The notes: generated by a model not told the origin, from the sequence alone. A DNA stretch of 64,000 nt from Christiangramia sp. OXR-203 (GCF_034372165.1 NZ_CP139698.1:2728001-2792000), one strand, 5' to 3'. Shown: positions 30,677-40,132, numbered from the stretch's first letter. Numbers and translations: made by a program.

Positions 30677-30684
30677 TATTTTTG
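30677..30684 (+). promoter_or_regulatory. -7 promoter element of fbaA
   Basis: TATTTTTG, a perfect TAnnTTTG match, 22 nt before the fbaA ATG. Confidence 0.62.
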
Positions 30685-30706
30685 TAAACATAATCAACTA
30701 AAAGTT

Positions 30707-31774
30707 ATGAGTCACAATATCAAACCGGGCGTTGCCACTGGAAAAGAAGTTCAGGAGATTTTCAATTATGCTAAAGAGAAAGGTTTTGCCCTTCCCGCTG
30801 TTAACGTAATTGGATCAAGTAGTGTGAACGCTGTTCTGGAAACTGCTGCTGAGTTAAATTCACCTGTTATTATTCAATTTTCTAATGGTGGTGCGCAATT
30901 TAACGCTGGTAAAGGATTGTCTAATGAAGGAGAACAGGCTGCAATTGCCGGTGGAGTTGCTGGTGCAAAACATGTTCACGAAATGGCAAAACTTTACGGT
31001 GTACCAGTGATCATGCATACAGATCACTGTGCTAAAAAATTACTTCCATGGATCGACGGACTTTTAGATGCCAGTGAAAAACACTATGAACAATTTGGTA
31101 AACCTTTATACAGTTCTCATATGATAGACCTTTCCGAAGAACCTCTGGAAGAGAATATGGAGATTTGTAAAAAATATCTTGAGAGAATGTCCAAAATGGG
31201 AATGACTCTCGAGATCGAGCTTGGAATAACAGGTGGTGAGGAAGATGGAGTGGACAACTCTGATGTTGATGCTTCTAAACTTTATACTCAGCCAGAAGAA
31301 GTTGCATATGCTTATGAAGAATTAAGCAAAGTGAGTGATCAATTCACTATCGCTGCAGCTTTTGGAAATGTGCATGGTGTTTACAAACCAGGAAATGTAA
31401 AGTTAACTCCGAAGATCCTCAAGAATTCTCAGGAATATATCACTAAAAAATACAATGTAGAAGAAAACCATATCGATTTTGTTTTCCATGGTGGAAGTGG
31501 TTCCACAGTAGAAGAAATTCGTGAAGCTATAGGATATGGTGTTATCAAAATGAACATTGATACCGATCTTCAATATGCTTATCTAGAGGGAATTCGTGAT
31601 TATATGGAAGCTAAAAAGGATTACCTGGCTACACAAATTGGAAATCCCGATGGCGACGATGTACCTAACAAGAAATATTATGATCCACGTAAATGGGTTA
31701 GAGAAGGTGAATTAACTTTCAAAACGCGTTTAAAGAAAGCTTTTGAGGACATTAATAACGTAAATACATTATAA
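30707..31774 (+). CDS. fbaA: Class II fructose-bisphosphate aldolase
   Basis: A 355-residue zinc-dependent aldolase cleaving fructose-1,6-bisphosphate into DHAP and glyceraldehyde-3-phosphate in glycolysis and gluconeogenesis. Evidence is the zinc/catalytic motif VPVIMHTDHCAKKLLPW, the YSSHMIDLSEEPLEEN segment, ELGITGGEEDGVD, and the phosphate-binding VFHGGSGST followed by KMNIDTDLQYA. Length and motifs fit the class IIA group of E. coli FbaA. It has its own promoter and terminator and precedes accD. Confidence 0.96.
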   Translation: MSHNIKPGVATGKEVQEIFNYAKEKGFALPAVNVIGSSSVNAVLETAAELNSPVIIQFSNGGAQFNAGKGLSNEGEQAAIAGGVAGAKHVHEMAKLYGVPVIMHTDHCAKKLLPWIDGLLDASEKHYEQFGKPLYSSHMIDLSEEPLEENMEICKKYLERMSKMGMTLEIELGITGGEEDGVDNSDVDASKLYTQPEEVAYAYEELSKVSDQFTIAAAFGNVHGVYKPGNVKLTPKILKNSQEYITKKYNVEENHIDFVFHGGSGSTVEEIREAIGYGVIKMNIDTDLQYAYLEGIRDYMEAKKDYLATQIGNPDGDDVPNKKYYDPRKWVREGELTFKTRLKKAFEDINNVNTL

Positions 31775-31786
31775 ATAATTCTCTAT

Positions 31787-31821
31787 AACAGTCTTTTTCT
31801 TCGGAATCAGACTGTTTTTTA
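31787..31821 (+). terminator. Rho-independent terminator after fbaA
   Basis: Stem AACAGTCT/AGACTGTT with a 14-base loop, then a T-rich tail, ending 7 nt before the accD -7 box. Confidence 0.75.
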
Positions 31822-31827
31822 TTGCCA

Positions 31828-31835
31828 TAAATTTG
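31828..31835 (+). promoter_or_regulatory. -7 promoter element of accD
   Basis: TAAATTTG, a perfect TAnnTTTG match, 29 nt before the accD ATG at 31865. Confidence 0.55.
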
Positions 31836-31864
31836 ACAACCCTGACGATTAAAATTTGAAAGAA

Positions 31865-32722
31865 ATGGCTTGGTTTAAAAGAACACAAAAAGGAATTCAA
31901 ACTCCTACTGAAGATAAAAAAGATGTCCCTAAAGGTTTATGGTACAAATCACCTACCGGGAAGATCGTAGATGCCGAACAATTGGAAAGCAATTTTTATG
32001 TAAGTCCGGAAGATGGATATCACGTAAGAATTGGTAGCAATGAGTATTTCAAAATTCTCTTTGATGATAACAATTTCAAGGAACTTGATAAAAATGTCAC
32101 TTCCAAGGATCCTCTGAATTTTGAGGATACTAAGAAATATACAGACAGACTCAAAGCTGCGCAGGAAAAGACCGGTTTGAAGGATGCAGTACGAACTGCT
32201 GTTGGAAAATCTAAAGGAAAAGACCTGGTGATCGCCTGTATGGATTTTAAATTCATTGGTGGTTCTATGGGGTCTGTTGTAGGAGAAAAAATTGCCCGAG
32301 CAGCAGATTATGCACTACAGAATAAAATTCCTTTCATGATCATTTCCAAATCTGGAGGTGCCAGAATGCAGGAAGCTGCACTCTCATTGATGCAACTTGC
32401 AAAAACTTCTGTGAAGTTAGCTCAACTTGCCAATGCGAAAATTCCATATATATCTCTTGCTACAGATCCTACCACTGGAGGAACTACGGCAAGTTTTGCT
32501 ATGCTAGGAGATATTAATATTTCTGAACCAGGAGCATTAATAGGATTTGCAGGACCTAGAGTTGTAAAAGATACCACTGGAAAAGATCTTCCAAAGGATT
32601 TCCAGACTTCAGAATTTCTGAAGGAAAAAGGATTTTTAGACTTTATCACACATAGATCCGAATTGAAGAACAAAGTGAATTTATATCTTGATCTAATCCA
32701 GAATCAACCTGTGAGAAAATAA
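31865..32722 (+). CDS. accD: Acetyl-CoA carboxylase carboxyltransferase subunit beta, without zinc ribbon
   Basis: A 285-residue crotonase-fold protein; with AccA it transfers carboxyl from carboxybiotin to acetyl-CoA to make malonyl-CoA, the first step of fatty acid synthesis. The body is standard: [58 protein letters not shown] and [13 protein letters not shown]. The N-terminal [11 protein letters not shown] resembles other AccD starts, so the ATG at 31865 is used. The four Cys that bind zinc in E. coli AccD are absent: the equivalent positions around residues 29-32 and 47-50 carry Ser, Thr/Gly, Ser and Asp. It has its own promoter and a bidirectional terminator. Confidence 0.95.
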   Translation: MAWFKRTQKGIQTPTEDKKDVPKGLWYKSPTGKIVDAEQLESNFYVSPEDGYHVRIGSNEYFKILFDDNNFKELDKNVTSKDPLNFEDTKKYTDRLKAAQEKTGLKDAVRTAVGKSKGKDLVIACMDFKFIGGSMGSVVGEKIARAADYALQNKIPFMIISKSGGARMQEAALSLMQLAKTSVKLAQLANAKIPYISLATDPTTGGTTASFAMLGDINISEPGALIGFAGPRVVKDTTGKDLPKDFQTSEFLKEKGFLDFITHRSELKNKVNLYLDLIQNQPVRK

Positions 32723-32743
32723 GTATATATTTCAGTTTACAGA

Positions 32744-32783
32744 ACAAAAAAAACGACCTGATCTCTCAGGTCGTTTTTTTTGT
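32744..32783. terminator. Bidirectional terminator between accD and the HMA-like gene
   Basis: Perfect 18 bp stem with a TCTC loop. The GACCTGA/TCAGGTC core is flanked by A and T runs, and it serves both convergent genes. Confidence 0.92.
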
Positions 32784-32798
32784 TTCTGCGCTTCAGGA

Positions 32799-33164
32799 TT
32801 AATCGATCTTTCCTGAAACATGATCTTCTCTAACTTTTGGATCGCGATACTTGCAACAATCATCAAGCTTAGCATAAGCTTCATCGGTAGCTTTTAAGCT
32901 ATCGAGATCATGCCCGGCATCGAGAATATTGCCTTGGATCGTTTTAAGATCTGTTTTCTTTTCATTGAAGATCAACTGTAGTTCCTGAGTTTCTAAATTC
33001 CAATCTGCAAATTTCACACCTTTTGATGTAATACCTGCTTTCTCAATTCTATCCTTGCACATCATACAAACACCATCTACTTGAAATGACGCTTTTGCAT
33101 TGCGATCCTGAGCAAACATGCTGGTAGAACCTACCATAAAAATTAATAATACTAAGTATTTCAT
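32799..33164 (-). CDS. Secreted HMA-like metal-binding protein
   Basis: A 121-residue protein with a signal peptide (residues 1-19, ending FAQ) and a heavy-metal-associated-like fold containing the CMMC motif at residues 33-36 in GVCMMCKDRIEKA, followed by a second Cys pair in DDCCKYRD. The CxxC after the first strand is the usual Cu(I)/heavy-metal site of the family; here it would face the periplasm. It is the last gene of a three-gene minus-strand cluster with a HYC_CC_PP-type protein and a TonB receptor, 10 bp after the receptor stop, which suggests copper or another thiophilic metal as the common theme (inference). Confidence 0.82.
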   Translation of the reverse strand: MKYLVLLIFMVGSTSMFAQDRNAKASFQVDGVCMMCKDRIEKAGITSKGVKFADWNLETQELQLIFNEKKTDLKTIQGNILDAGHDLDSLKATDEAYAKLDDCCKYRDPKVREDHVSGKID

Positions 33165-33174
33165 ATTCTACTGT

Positions 33175-35405
33175 TTAATTCAATTTAAATCTAAAACCTG
33201 CGTAGTATAAATTACCAAAAACAGGACCATACACAAGAGTTGAGTCAAAATAATCTCCAAAAGGATCTTCCGCAGCAAGTATTGGTCGATCCTGTTTAAC
33301 ATTCGTAATGTTTTCTCCTCCAATATAAACCTCGAATCTACCTGAAAAAACCCTGGTTATTTGTGCGTTTAGTGTATTTAATGATGGTGAATATTCTCCT
33401 ACTTGGAACTCCTCCGGATTTGTGGTTGTAGACGGAAATCTTTGTTCCCCGAGCCAATTATAGGTAGCGTCAAACTTCCACTGACTATTATTTTTTATTT
33501 CAGTTTCATAGGAAAGATTTGCAAAGACTCTATTTTCTGGGATAAGGGGCTTGATCTTAGTTCCAGTCTGATACTTAGTTTTTACATCGTAAAATTTATA
33601 AGCCATTCTTAGATCCAGGCGCTCTGCAGGATTGTAGCTAAATTCAGCCTGAAAACTGTTAGCATAGCTATCTCCTTTCTATAAAAACTTATTTCCTGTG
33701 GGTTTTCCCAATCGACGACCACCTGGTTCTGAAAGTCTGTACGATAGTAATCAAATATCAGCTCTGCTTTTCTACTGAAAATGTTGAATCCCTGCATATA
33801 TGAAATTCCGTAATTCCAGGCGATCTCAGGATCCAAACCATAAATATCTCCGCTGGAACTTTTTTGGATATTGATCTCCCGGGAAGACGCGAATAAATTT
33901 TGATTTTCAGCAAAAATATTAGCAGCCCGTTTCCCACGACCAAATGATGCTCTCAAAGCAGATTTTGCCCATGGTCGATACCTCGCATGAACTCTTGGAG
34001 TTAGAAAGAAACCAAGCCGATTATGATAATCTGCACGCACTCCTGCGGTAAGATTAAGCTTGTCCATATCGTCAAAGTTATACTCGAAAAAACCACCTAC
34101 AGAATTATCTTTACGAACGTAATCTGTATCTTCTACCAGCTCATCATAAGAATCCTGAGTAAAATCAAGACCAGTTTTGATCTTATGTCTGGAGTCACTA
34201 ATAATACTATTATAGATAATGTTGGAATAAATGCTATTGTGCTCTATATCATAAACTCTAAGACCAAAATAGGAATCCTGCTGATGATTGCTCACCGCTA
34301 ATTGCATTCCAATACTCTGCCATGGAAGTTCCGGATTTACATATCCTAGTTTTCCTGAAAACTCATAGCGCTGTGTATTGATCTCACTTCCCCAGGCATT
34401 TGTGGTAAGTTTATCTGTTTCAGGATCAAACTCCAGCTCTCCGGTTTGCTTTTCATCGTTTAGATAACGGAAATTCATAAAAGCAACGATCCCGTTCTCG
34501 TTATCGATATATTGCCAGCGATTCATCAAATTGATCTGATTATACAAAGGCATATCCAGGAAGTTGTCGTTATTGACATCGTGCTCTTCCTGATGTGAGT
34601 TTCCGTGTACAAAAATACCAGTACTCCACTTCTTATTCAGCTGAGTATTATAATGAGTATTGAGCTCCAGGCGCTTACTGCTGGCACCATAAAGGTTTAC
34701 AAAAAATTTATCTGAATTTGCAGGTTTCTGAAGTTCAGCGTTGATCTGTCCGGCAATACTTTCATAACCATTAACCACACTACCCGCTCCTTTAGTAATC
34801 TGAATACTCTCCACCCATGTTCCCGGTGTAAAGGAAAGTCCGTAAGCCTGAGCGGCTCCTCTAACTGCCGGAATATTTTCAGTAGCGATTAATATATAAG
34901 GACTGGTTAGACCCAGCATTTTTATTTGTCGGGTTCCCGATATAGCATCGGCAAAATTTACATCTATGGAAGGGTTGGTTTCAAAACTTTCAGAAAGGTT
35001 ACAACAGGCTGCCTTCAAAAGTTCATCGCTGCTAATATTCATAACATTTGTAGATTCCAGATAGGATCTCGACGTTGCTTTTTTCCGGGAAACCAGGTCT
35101 ACTTCATCTAGATTTGCTGAAGGACTTAATTTATGAATAAAATTATCCTGATTATTTTTAATATTGAGAGTATCTGCTTTAAAGCCCATAAAACTAATGA
35201 CCAGCTTGTCATATTCCTTTTTATAAGGAATTGAAAATTCTCCGTTGAAGTTGGTTATGGTTCCAACTTCCGTATTTAGCCAGTAAACATTAGCTCCAGG
35301 CACAGGCATTTCTGTACCCATTTCCTGTACTTTACCCTTGAAGGTTTCTTGGGAAAAAATTACCGCAGGGAGTAGTAATAATATGAGAGATTGTATGATT
35401 TTCAT
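33175..35405 (-). pseudogene. TonB-dependent receptor interrupted by a frameshift
   Basis: Two reading frames (35405-33609 and 33606-33175) together make one ~740-residue outer-membrane receptor. It has a signal peptide ending FSQ, a carboxypeptidase-regulatory-like domain (residues ~22-90), a plug with AACCNLSESFETNPS and a long beta barrel ending RFKLN. The first frame loses similarity after ISFYRKE; shifting frame at the A run on the minus strand (33676-33678) restores FYRKGDSYANSFQAEFSYNP and joins the second frame. The simplest explanation is loss of a single A. It may be a true mutation or a sequencing error. Cluster context suggests metal or metallophore uptake. The ATG at 35405 is used; a TTG just upstream is not needed. 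Confidence 0.85.
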
Positions 35406-35491
35406 CAATTAAATTTTGATTTTTGATAATAATTAAAGTACCCTCCGCCCGTCTTTCTGCGGAAAGTGATAATTCTATTAAAAATCTAAAT

Positions 35492-35902
35492 TCAGATTAA
35501 ATATATCTGGTAGCACGACTGAAGGTCAAAGCTAATAGTAGGTGGATCGTAATGAAGTGAATTTTCCAGCCTTTTAGAATCCGGTTGAAAGAGTGAGAAG
35601 AAAGCGTTGCCGAATGCAACAAAAAAGACCTGTTGACCTACATCCAGATCGTCGATCTTTTTGGCGGTGGTGGCATCCTGTCCTTCCTGAACATCAATTA
35701 CATCTTTACAGCAATGATCTATGATGTTGGTTACATCATCGGGGTCGAGGCAACCTGAGCATTTCTCCAATTCAGCAAAAACAGAAGAAGTGATTAGGTT
35801 ATCGCCACAAAAATGTTTTTCTATGGCAAATGAATTGGTAATGACCAGCACAAGAAGCGCCAGTACTGAAACCATAAGTTTATGACATATACCTGTTTTC
35901 AC
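35492..35902 (-). CDS. HYC_CC_PP-type small exported protein
   Basis: A 136-residue protein with an N-terminal hydrophobic segment (residues ~9-26) followed by His-Phe-Cys-Gly (31-34), a CSGC pair, HCCKD and a C-terminal YDPP. This layout corresponds to the small Flavobacteriia family I know as HYC_CC_PP, commonly found beside TonB receptors and HMA proteins. Many Cys and His residues suggest metal binding; the exact role is unknown. The GTG at 35902 gives the family-like N terminus (HK...SVLALLVL); the ATG at 35875 is an alternative. A near-consensus -7 box (TACTTTCG, 35907-35914) lies 4 nt upstream, so the GTG message would be almost leaderless. Confidence 0.75.
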   Translation of the reverse strand: MKTGICHKLMVSVLALLVLVITNSFAIEKHFCGDNLITSSVFAELEKCSGCLDPDDVTNIIDHCCKDVIDVQEGQDATTAKKIDDLDVGQQVFFVAFGNAFFSLFQPDSKRLENSLHYDPPTISFDLQSCYQIYLI

Positions 35903-35973
35903 CCTGCGAAAGTATAAATTTTACCTGACATTTAAATTTAAAACCTTATACATACGGAATAAAAAATAAATGA

Positions 35974-35981
35974 TATCTTTG
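35974..35981 (+). promoter_or_regulatory. -7 promoter element of rpsO
   Basis: TATCTTTG, a perfect TAnnTTTG match, 52 nt before the rpsO ATG at 36034. Confidence 0.6.
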
Positions 35982-36033
35982 CCGCCTGACAGATATGCTG
36001 TCAATACATAAAAATCATTTAAATAATATTGGA

Positions 36034-36303
36034 ATGTATCTAGCAAAAGAGAAAAAAGAAGAGATCTTCGAAAAACACGGTAAATCAAAAAATGATACCG
36101 GTTCAGCAGAAGGACAAATCGCATTATTTACTTACAGAATTGCTCACCTATCTGAGCACCTGAAGAAAAACCGAAAGGATTTTAACTCAGAGCGTTCACT
36201 GGTAAAGCTTGTTGGTAAAAGAAGAAGCTTACTTGACTACTTGATGAAAAAGGATATCATGAGATATCGTGCAATCATTAAGGAACTTGGACTAAGAAAA
36301 TAA
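36034..36303 (+). CDS. rpsO: 30S ribosomal protein S15
   Basis: An 89-residue protein, exactly the usual S15 length, binding 16S rRNA in the platform of the 30S subunit. HGKSKNDTGSAEGQIALFT, HLKKNRKDFNSERSL and the C-terminal RRSLLDYLMKKD are diagnostic. The ATG at 36034 is used; an upstream in-frame ATG at 35995 would add 13 residues with no family support. It is followed by a terminator and then pnp, the same rpsO-pnp order as in E. coli. Confidence 0.97.
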   Translation: MYLAKEKKEEIFEKHGKSKNDTGSAEGQIALFTYRIAHLSEHLKKNRKDFNSERSLVKLVGKRRSLLDYLMKKDIMRYRAIIKELGLRK

Positions 36304-36308
36304 TTTTC

Positions 36309-36334
36309 AGGGGGCTTTATGCCCCCTTTTTTTA
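36309..36334 (+). terminator. Rho-independent terminator after rpsO
   Basis: Stem AGGGGGC/GCCCCCT with a 5-base loop and a following run of seven T. Confidence 0.93.
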
Positions 36335-36502
36335 TATCTTGAAGCAACCTGTTACAGGTTTTTAAAATTGTCGCCCAGGGGGTAGTTTTTCATTGGTCAC
36401 AACAACTACACACAACACACAACCCGGCCGTCCGGATGGCGGAGACCTTTGTTTAACTAAAATGATCTGGTTGAAGTTATTCAGATCGAATTTGAAATTA
36501 TT
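36335..36502 (+). promoter_or_regulatory. Long leader region of pnp
   Basis: 168 bp between the rpsO terminator and pnp. It contains an unstructured ACA-rich stretch (36400-36422) followed by a GC-rich block (36423-36445, with CCGGCCGTCCGGATGGCGG) able to form short hairpins. In E. coli the pnp leader carries an autoregulatory stem-loop; a similar role here is a guess. I see no reading frame. Confidence 0.3.
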
Positions 36503-38764
36503 ATGATTCCACAAACATTTAAGGAGGTTATCGATTTAGGAGATGGTAGAACTATTTCCCTCGAAACCGGAAAATTAGCAAAACAGGCTCACGGCTCTGT
36601 TGTCGTTCAAATGGGTAACGCTATGTTACTTTGTACTGTAGTATCTTCTTACAAGCCTACTACAATGGACTTCTTTCCACTAACACTGGATTACCGTGAA
36701 AAATTTGCAGCTGCAGGTCTTTTCCCTGGAGGTTACTTCAAGAGAGAAGCGAGACCAAGCAATGAAGAGATTTTAGTAATGCGTTTAGTAGACCGTGTAT
36801 TGCGTCCACTATTCCCAAAAGACTACAAATTTGAAACTCAGGTAATGATCCAGCTAATGTCTCATGACGATGATGTTATGCCAGACGCTCTAGCAGGATT
36901 GGCAGCTTCTGCTGCAATCCAATTATCTGATATTCCTTTTGAAACTCCTATTTCTGAAGCGCGAGTAGCAAGAATTAATGGAGAGTTCGTTCTCAACCCA
37001 AGCAGAGAGAAACTTGCTGAAGCAGACATGGATATCATGGTTGGAGCTTCTGCAGATTCTGTAATGATGGTTGAAGGACAATTTGATGAATGTTCTGAAG
37101 AAGAGATGGCTGAAGCAATTAAATTTGCTCATGAGGCTATTAAAATTCAGTGTGAGGCTCAGGTGAAACTTGCTGAAGCATTTGGAAAGAAAGAACCAAG
37201 AGAATACGAAGTAGCTGCAACAGATGCAGATATTGAGAAGAAAATTCTTGATGCTACGTACCAGAAATCATATGATATCGCTAAAAGCGGTACCAGCAAA
37301 AAAGAGAGAAGTGAAGCTTTTTCTGCATTAAAAGATGAAGTAAAAGCGATGTTCTCTGAAGAAGAGTTAGAAGAAAAAGGTAAAATGATCTCCGGATATT
37401 TTGCAGATGCTCAAAAGAAAGCTGTTCGTGATGTAACTCTTAAAGAAGGAACTAGATTAGACGGTAGAAAAACCGATGAGATCAGACCAATCTGGTGTGA
37501 GGTAGATTACCTTCCATCCACACACGGTTCAGCGATCTTTACTCGTGGAGAAACTCAGGCACTGGCAACAGTTACTTTAGGTACTTCCAGAGAAGCTAAC
37601 CAGGTAGATCTTCCAACTCAACAAGGAGAAGAGACTTTCTATTTACATTATAATTTCCCTCCTTTCTCAACCGGAGAAGCTTACCCAATTAGAGGTACTT
37701 CGAGACGTGAGGTTGGTCACGGGAACCTTGCTCAAAGAGCATTAAAAGGAATGATCCCAGCAGATTGTCCTTATACCGTACGTGTAGTATCTGAAGTTTT
37801 GGAATCTAATGGTTCTTCTTCGATGGCTACAGTTTGTGCCGGTACAATGGCATTGATGGATGCGGGTGTTCAATTGAAGAAACCAGTTTCAGGTATCGCC
37901 ATGGGATTAATTTCTGAAGGTGATGACTACGCAGTACTTTCTGATATTCTTGGAGACGAAGATCACCTTGGCGACATGGACTTTAAAGTTACAGGTACTG
38001 TAGATGGTATAACTGCCTGCCAGATGGATATTAAGGTGAAAGGACTTTCTTATGAAATCCTGGTAGCTGCATTGAAACAGGCTAGAGACGGTAGACTTCA
38101 TATTCTAGAGAAACTTACTGAGACGATCCCAAGTGCAAATACTGAAGTTAAAGCTCATTCTCCTAAGATCATCACCAGAAGAATTCCAAATGAATACATT
38201 GGTGCATTGATTGGACCAGGTGGAAAAGTAATACAGGAACTTCAAAAAGAAACTGGAACTACGATCGTTATTAACGAAGATCCGGTTACAGAAGAAGGTG
38301 TTGTTGAAATCCTGGGAACTCAACAGGAAGGAATCGACAAGGTTCTTGCTAAGATCGAATCAATTACATTCAAGCCTGAAAAAGGTAGCGTATATGAAGT
38401 AAAAGTGATCAAGATCCTTGATTTTGGAGCTGTTGTGGAATATGTGGATGCACCAGGAAATGAGGTATTACTTCATATCTCTGAGCTCGCATGGGAACGC
38501 ACCAATGATGTGAATGACGTTCTTAAAATGGGTGATGTGATCGACGTGAAATACTTTGGTCTTGATCCTAAAACCAGAAAAGATAAAGTCTCTCGTAAGG
38601 CATTGCTAGAAAAACCTGAAGGTTACGTGGCAAGACCACCAAGAGATGACAAACGTGATAATCGTGGATCCAGAGATAATCGTGGTTCTCGTGATAACCG
38701 AGGCCGTGATAATCGTAGAGACGATCGTCGTGACGATAGAAAACCAAGAGAAGATAAAGAATAG
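36503..38764 (+). CDS. pnp: Polyribonucleotide nucleotidyltransferase (PNPase)
   Basis: A 753-residue phosphorolytic 3'-5' exoribonuclease. Domains in order: a first RNase PH fold (~1-140, [16 protein letters not shown]), an alpha-helical linker, a second, catalytic RNase PH fold (~310-545, [23 protein letters not shown] and [21 protein letters not shown]), a KH domain (~550-615, [16 protein letters not shown]) and an S1 domain (~620-690). The C terminus is a charged Arg/Asp/Asn/Gly tail of about 50 residues with repeated DNRGSR units, which may be disordered and bind RNA. It lies downstream of rpsO with its own leader and terminator. Confidence 0.97.
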   Translation: MIPQTFKEVIDLGDGRTISLETGKLAKQAHGSVVVQMGNAMLLCTVVSSYKPTTMDFFPLTLDYREKFAAAGLFPGGYFKREARPSNEEILVMRLVDRVLRPLFPKDYKFETQVMIQLMSHDDDVMPDALAGLAASAAIQLSDIPFETPISEARVARINGEFVLNPSREKLAEADMDIMVGASADSVMMVEGQFDECSEEEMAEAIKFAHEAIKIQCEAQVKLAEAFGKKEPREYEVAATDADIEKKILDATYQKSYDIAKSGTSKKERSEAFSALKDEVKAMFSEEELEEKGKMISGYFADAQKKAVRDVTLKEGTRLDGRKTDEIRPIWCEVDYLPSTHGSAIFTRGETQALATVTLGTSREANQVDLPTQQGEETFYLHYNFPPFSTGEAYPIRGTSRREVGHGNLAQRALKGMIPADCPYTVRVVSEVLESNGSSSMATVCAGTMALMDAGVQLKKPVSGIAMGLISEGDDYAVLSDILGDEDHLGDMDFKVTGTVDGITACQMDIKVKGLSYEILVAALKQARDGRLHILEKLTETIPSANTEVKAHSPKIITRRIPNEYIGALIGPGGKVIQELQKETGTTIVINEDPVTEEGVVEILGTQQEGIDKVLAKIESITFKPEKGSVYEVKVIKILDFGAVVEYVDAPGNEVLLHISELAWERTNDVNDVLKMGDVIDVKYFGLDPKTRKDKVSRKALLEKPEGYVARPPRDDKRDNRGSRDNRGSRDNRGRDNRRDDRRDDRKPREDKE

Positions 38765-38781
38765 TTTATCCCTCACTAATA

Positions 38782-38811
38782 AAAAAAGCCCGGATCTTCC
38801 GGGCTTTTTTG
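38782..38811 (+). terminator. Rho-independent terminator after pnp
   Basis: Stem AAAAAGCCCGGA/TCCGGGCTTTTT with a 3-base loop and a T run, 17 nt after the pnp stop. Confidence 0.94.
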
Positions 38812-38884
38812 TTTCTATGCTGTAAGGCTTTCAACTTCCTGCAAACCTATCTAAAGGTTTTTTCAAAATTATTATGTGAGAATT

Positions 38885-38969
38885 TGCGTTAGGGATTGTA
38901 GCGAATAGCCCACAGCGACTGCAAGGAGCGCGGACTAGTAGCGTAAAGCCCGGCACGAAGTGCAACGCA
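38885..38969 (+). ncRNA. Structured intergenic element between pnp and rpoD (possible Flavo-1-like RNA or dispersed repeat)
   Basis: An 85-nt GC-rich block in an AT-rich spacer. The outer arms TGCGTT (38885-38890) and AACGCA (38964-38969) pair. Inside is a GCAC-GAA-GTGC hairpin (38953-38963) and two similar copies of GTAGCGnAnAGCCC (starting near 38899 and 38939). I recall related GCGTTAG...AAGCCCG...CGC blocks recurring between genes in Flavobacteriaceae, which would make this a structured RNA or dispersed repeat element. The strand is assumed from the flanking genes. The rest of this 300-bp spacer (38765-39065) holds only the pnp terminator and an AT-rich approach to rpoD. Confidence 0.5.
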
Positions 38970-39065
38970 CGGAAAAATATTTTAAAACTTTTTGTAACAT
39001 TTTTTGGAATTCTTACGTATAACTACACAGAGACCCTATGCACAATTAAAATCCAAGAGAGATAG

Positions 39066-39929
39066 ATGAGACAACTGAAGATTACGAAGCAGGTTACCAA
39101 TCGTGAAACCGCTTCGTTAGACAAGTATTTGCAAGAAATTGGAAAAGTGGACCTGATCACGGCTGATGAAGAAGTGGAACTGGCACAAAGAATTAAAGCG
39201 GGAGATGACCGCGCGCTGGAGAAATTAACCAAAGCGAACCTTCGTTTTGTTGTTTCTGTAGCCAAACAATATCAAAACCAGGGATTAACCTTACCTGACC
39301 TTATCAACGAAGGGAATCTAGGACTTATAAAAGCTGCGAAACGTTTTGATGAAACTCGTGGTTTCAAATTTATATCTTATGCCGTATGGTGGATTCGTCA
39401 ATCTATCCTGCAGGCTTTAGCTGAGCAGTCTCGTATTGTTCGTCTTCCATTGAACAAAATTGGATCTATAAACAAGATCAACAAAACTTTTGCTTTCCTT
39501 GAACAGTCACACGAGCGTCCGCCAAGTGCTGAAGAGATTGCAAAAGAACTGGATATGACAATTAATGACGTTAAGGAATCAATGAAGAATTCTGGTCGTC
39601 ATGTATCCATGGATGCTCCGCTTGTAGAGGGTGAGGATTCCAACCTTTATGACGTACTACGTTCAGGTGAATCTCCAAATCCAGACAAGGAACTTCTCCA
39701 TGAGTCTCTTAGAACTGAGATCGAGCGTGCATTGGAAACTCTTACTCCGCGTGAAGCTGATGTGATCAGACTTTATTTTGGACTTGGTGATCAACATCCT
39801 ATGACACTGGAAGAAATTGGTGAAACTTTTGATCTTACCAGAGAAAGAGTACGCCAGATCAAGGAAAAAGCTATTAGAAGATTAAAGCATACTTCCAGAA
39901 GTAAGATTTTAAAAACCTATCTTGGTTAA
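39066..39929 (+). CDS. rpoD: Primary RNA polymerase sigma factor (RpoD/SigA)
   Basis: A 287-residue sigma-70 protein with region 1.2 ([17 protein letters not shown]), region 2 ([50 protein letters not shown]), region 3 and region 4 ([34 protein letters not shown]). It lacks the long acidic region 1.1 and the non-conserved insert of proteobacterial RpoD, which is the usual size of the Bacteroidota housekeeping sigma. This factor is expected to read the TAnnTTTG boxes noted throughout the window. Two terminators follow it. Confidence 0.96.
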   Translation: MRQLKITKQVTNRETASLDKYLQEIGKVDLITADEEVELAQRIKAGDDRALEKLTKANLRFVVSVAKQYQNQGLTLPDLINEGNLGLIKAAKRFDETRGFKFISYAVWWIRQSILQALAEQSRIVRLPLNKIGSINKINKTFAFLEQSHERPPSAEEIAKELDMTINDVKESMKNSGRHVSMDAPLVEGEDSNLYDVLRSGESPNPDKELLHESLRTEIERALETLTPREADVIRLYFGLGDQHPMTLEEIGETFDLTRERVRQIKEKAIRRLKHTSRSKILKTYLG

Positions 39930-39944
39930 AATATTTAAGATGAC

Positions 39945-39998
39945 AACAGTTTAGTGACGGGAGTGATGACCCGTTATGAGAATAACTGTTCGTTTTTT
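39945..39998 (+). terminator. Terminator 1 after rpoD (nested stem)
   Basis: Outer stem AACAGTT (39945-39951)/AACTGTT (39984-39990) encloses an inner hairpin ACGGG-AGTGATGA-CCCGT (39957-39974), followed by CGTTTTTTG. Confidence 0.7.
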
Positions 39999-40010
39999 GA
40001 TTGATGAATG

Positions 40011-40038
40011 ACCCCGGAGTGATGACCGGGGTTTTTTC
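40011..40038 (+). terminator. Terminator 2 after rpoD
   Basis: Stem ACCCCGG/CCGGGGT with the loop AGTGATGA, followed by six T. The loop is identical to that of the inner hairpin of terminator 1. Confidence 0.9.
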
Positions 40039-40132
40039 TTTTCTATATCTGACTAAATTTTTGTTAATCTAATTCCGGTTTACTCCAATCCGCGATTTTG
40101 TTCTTAAATTCTATTCAAAAGAAATTCTGATC

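Noticed and set aside
33403-33612. Plus-strand reading frame opposite the 3' part of the TonB receptor
   Set aside because: It is a shadow of the receptor's coding sequence, with no protein-like features.
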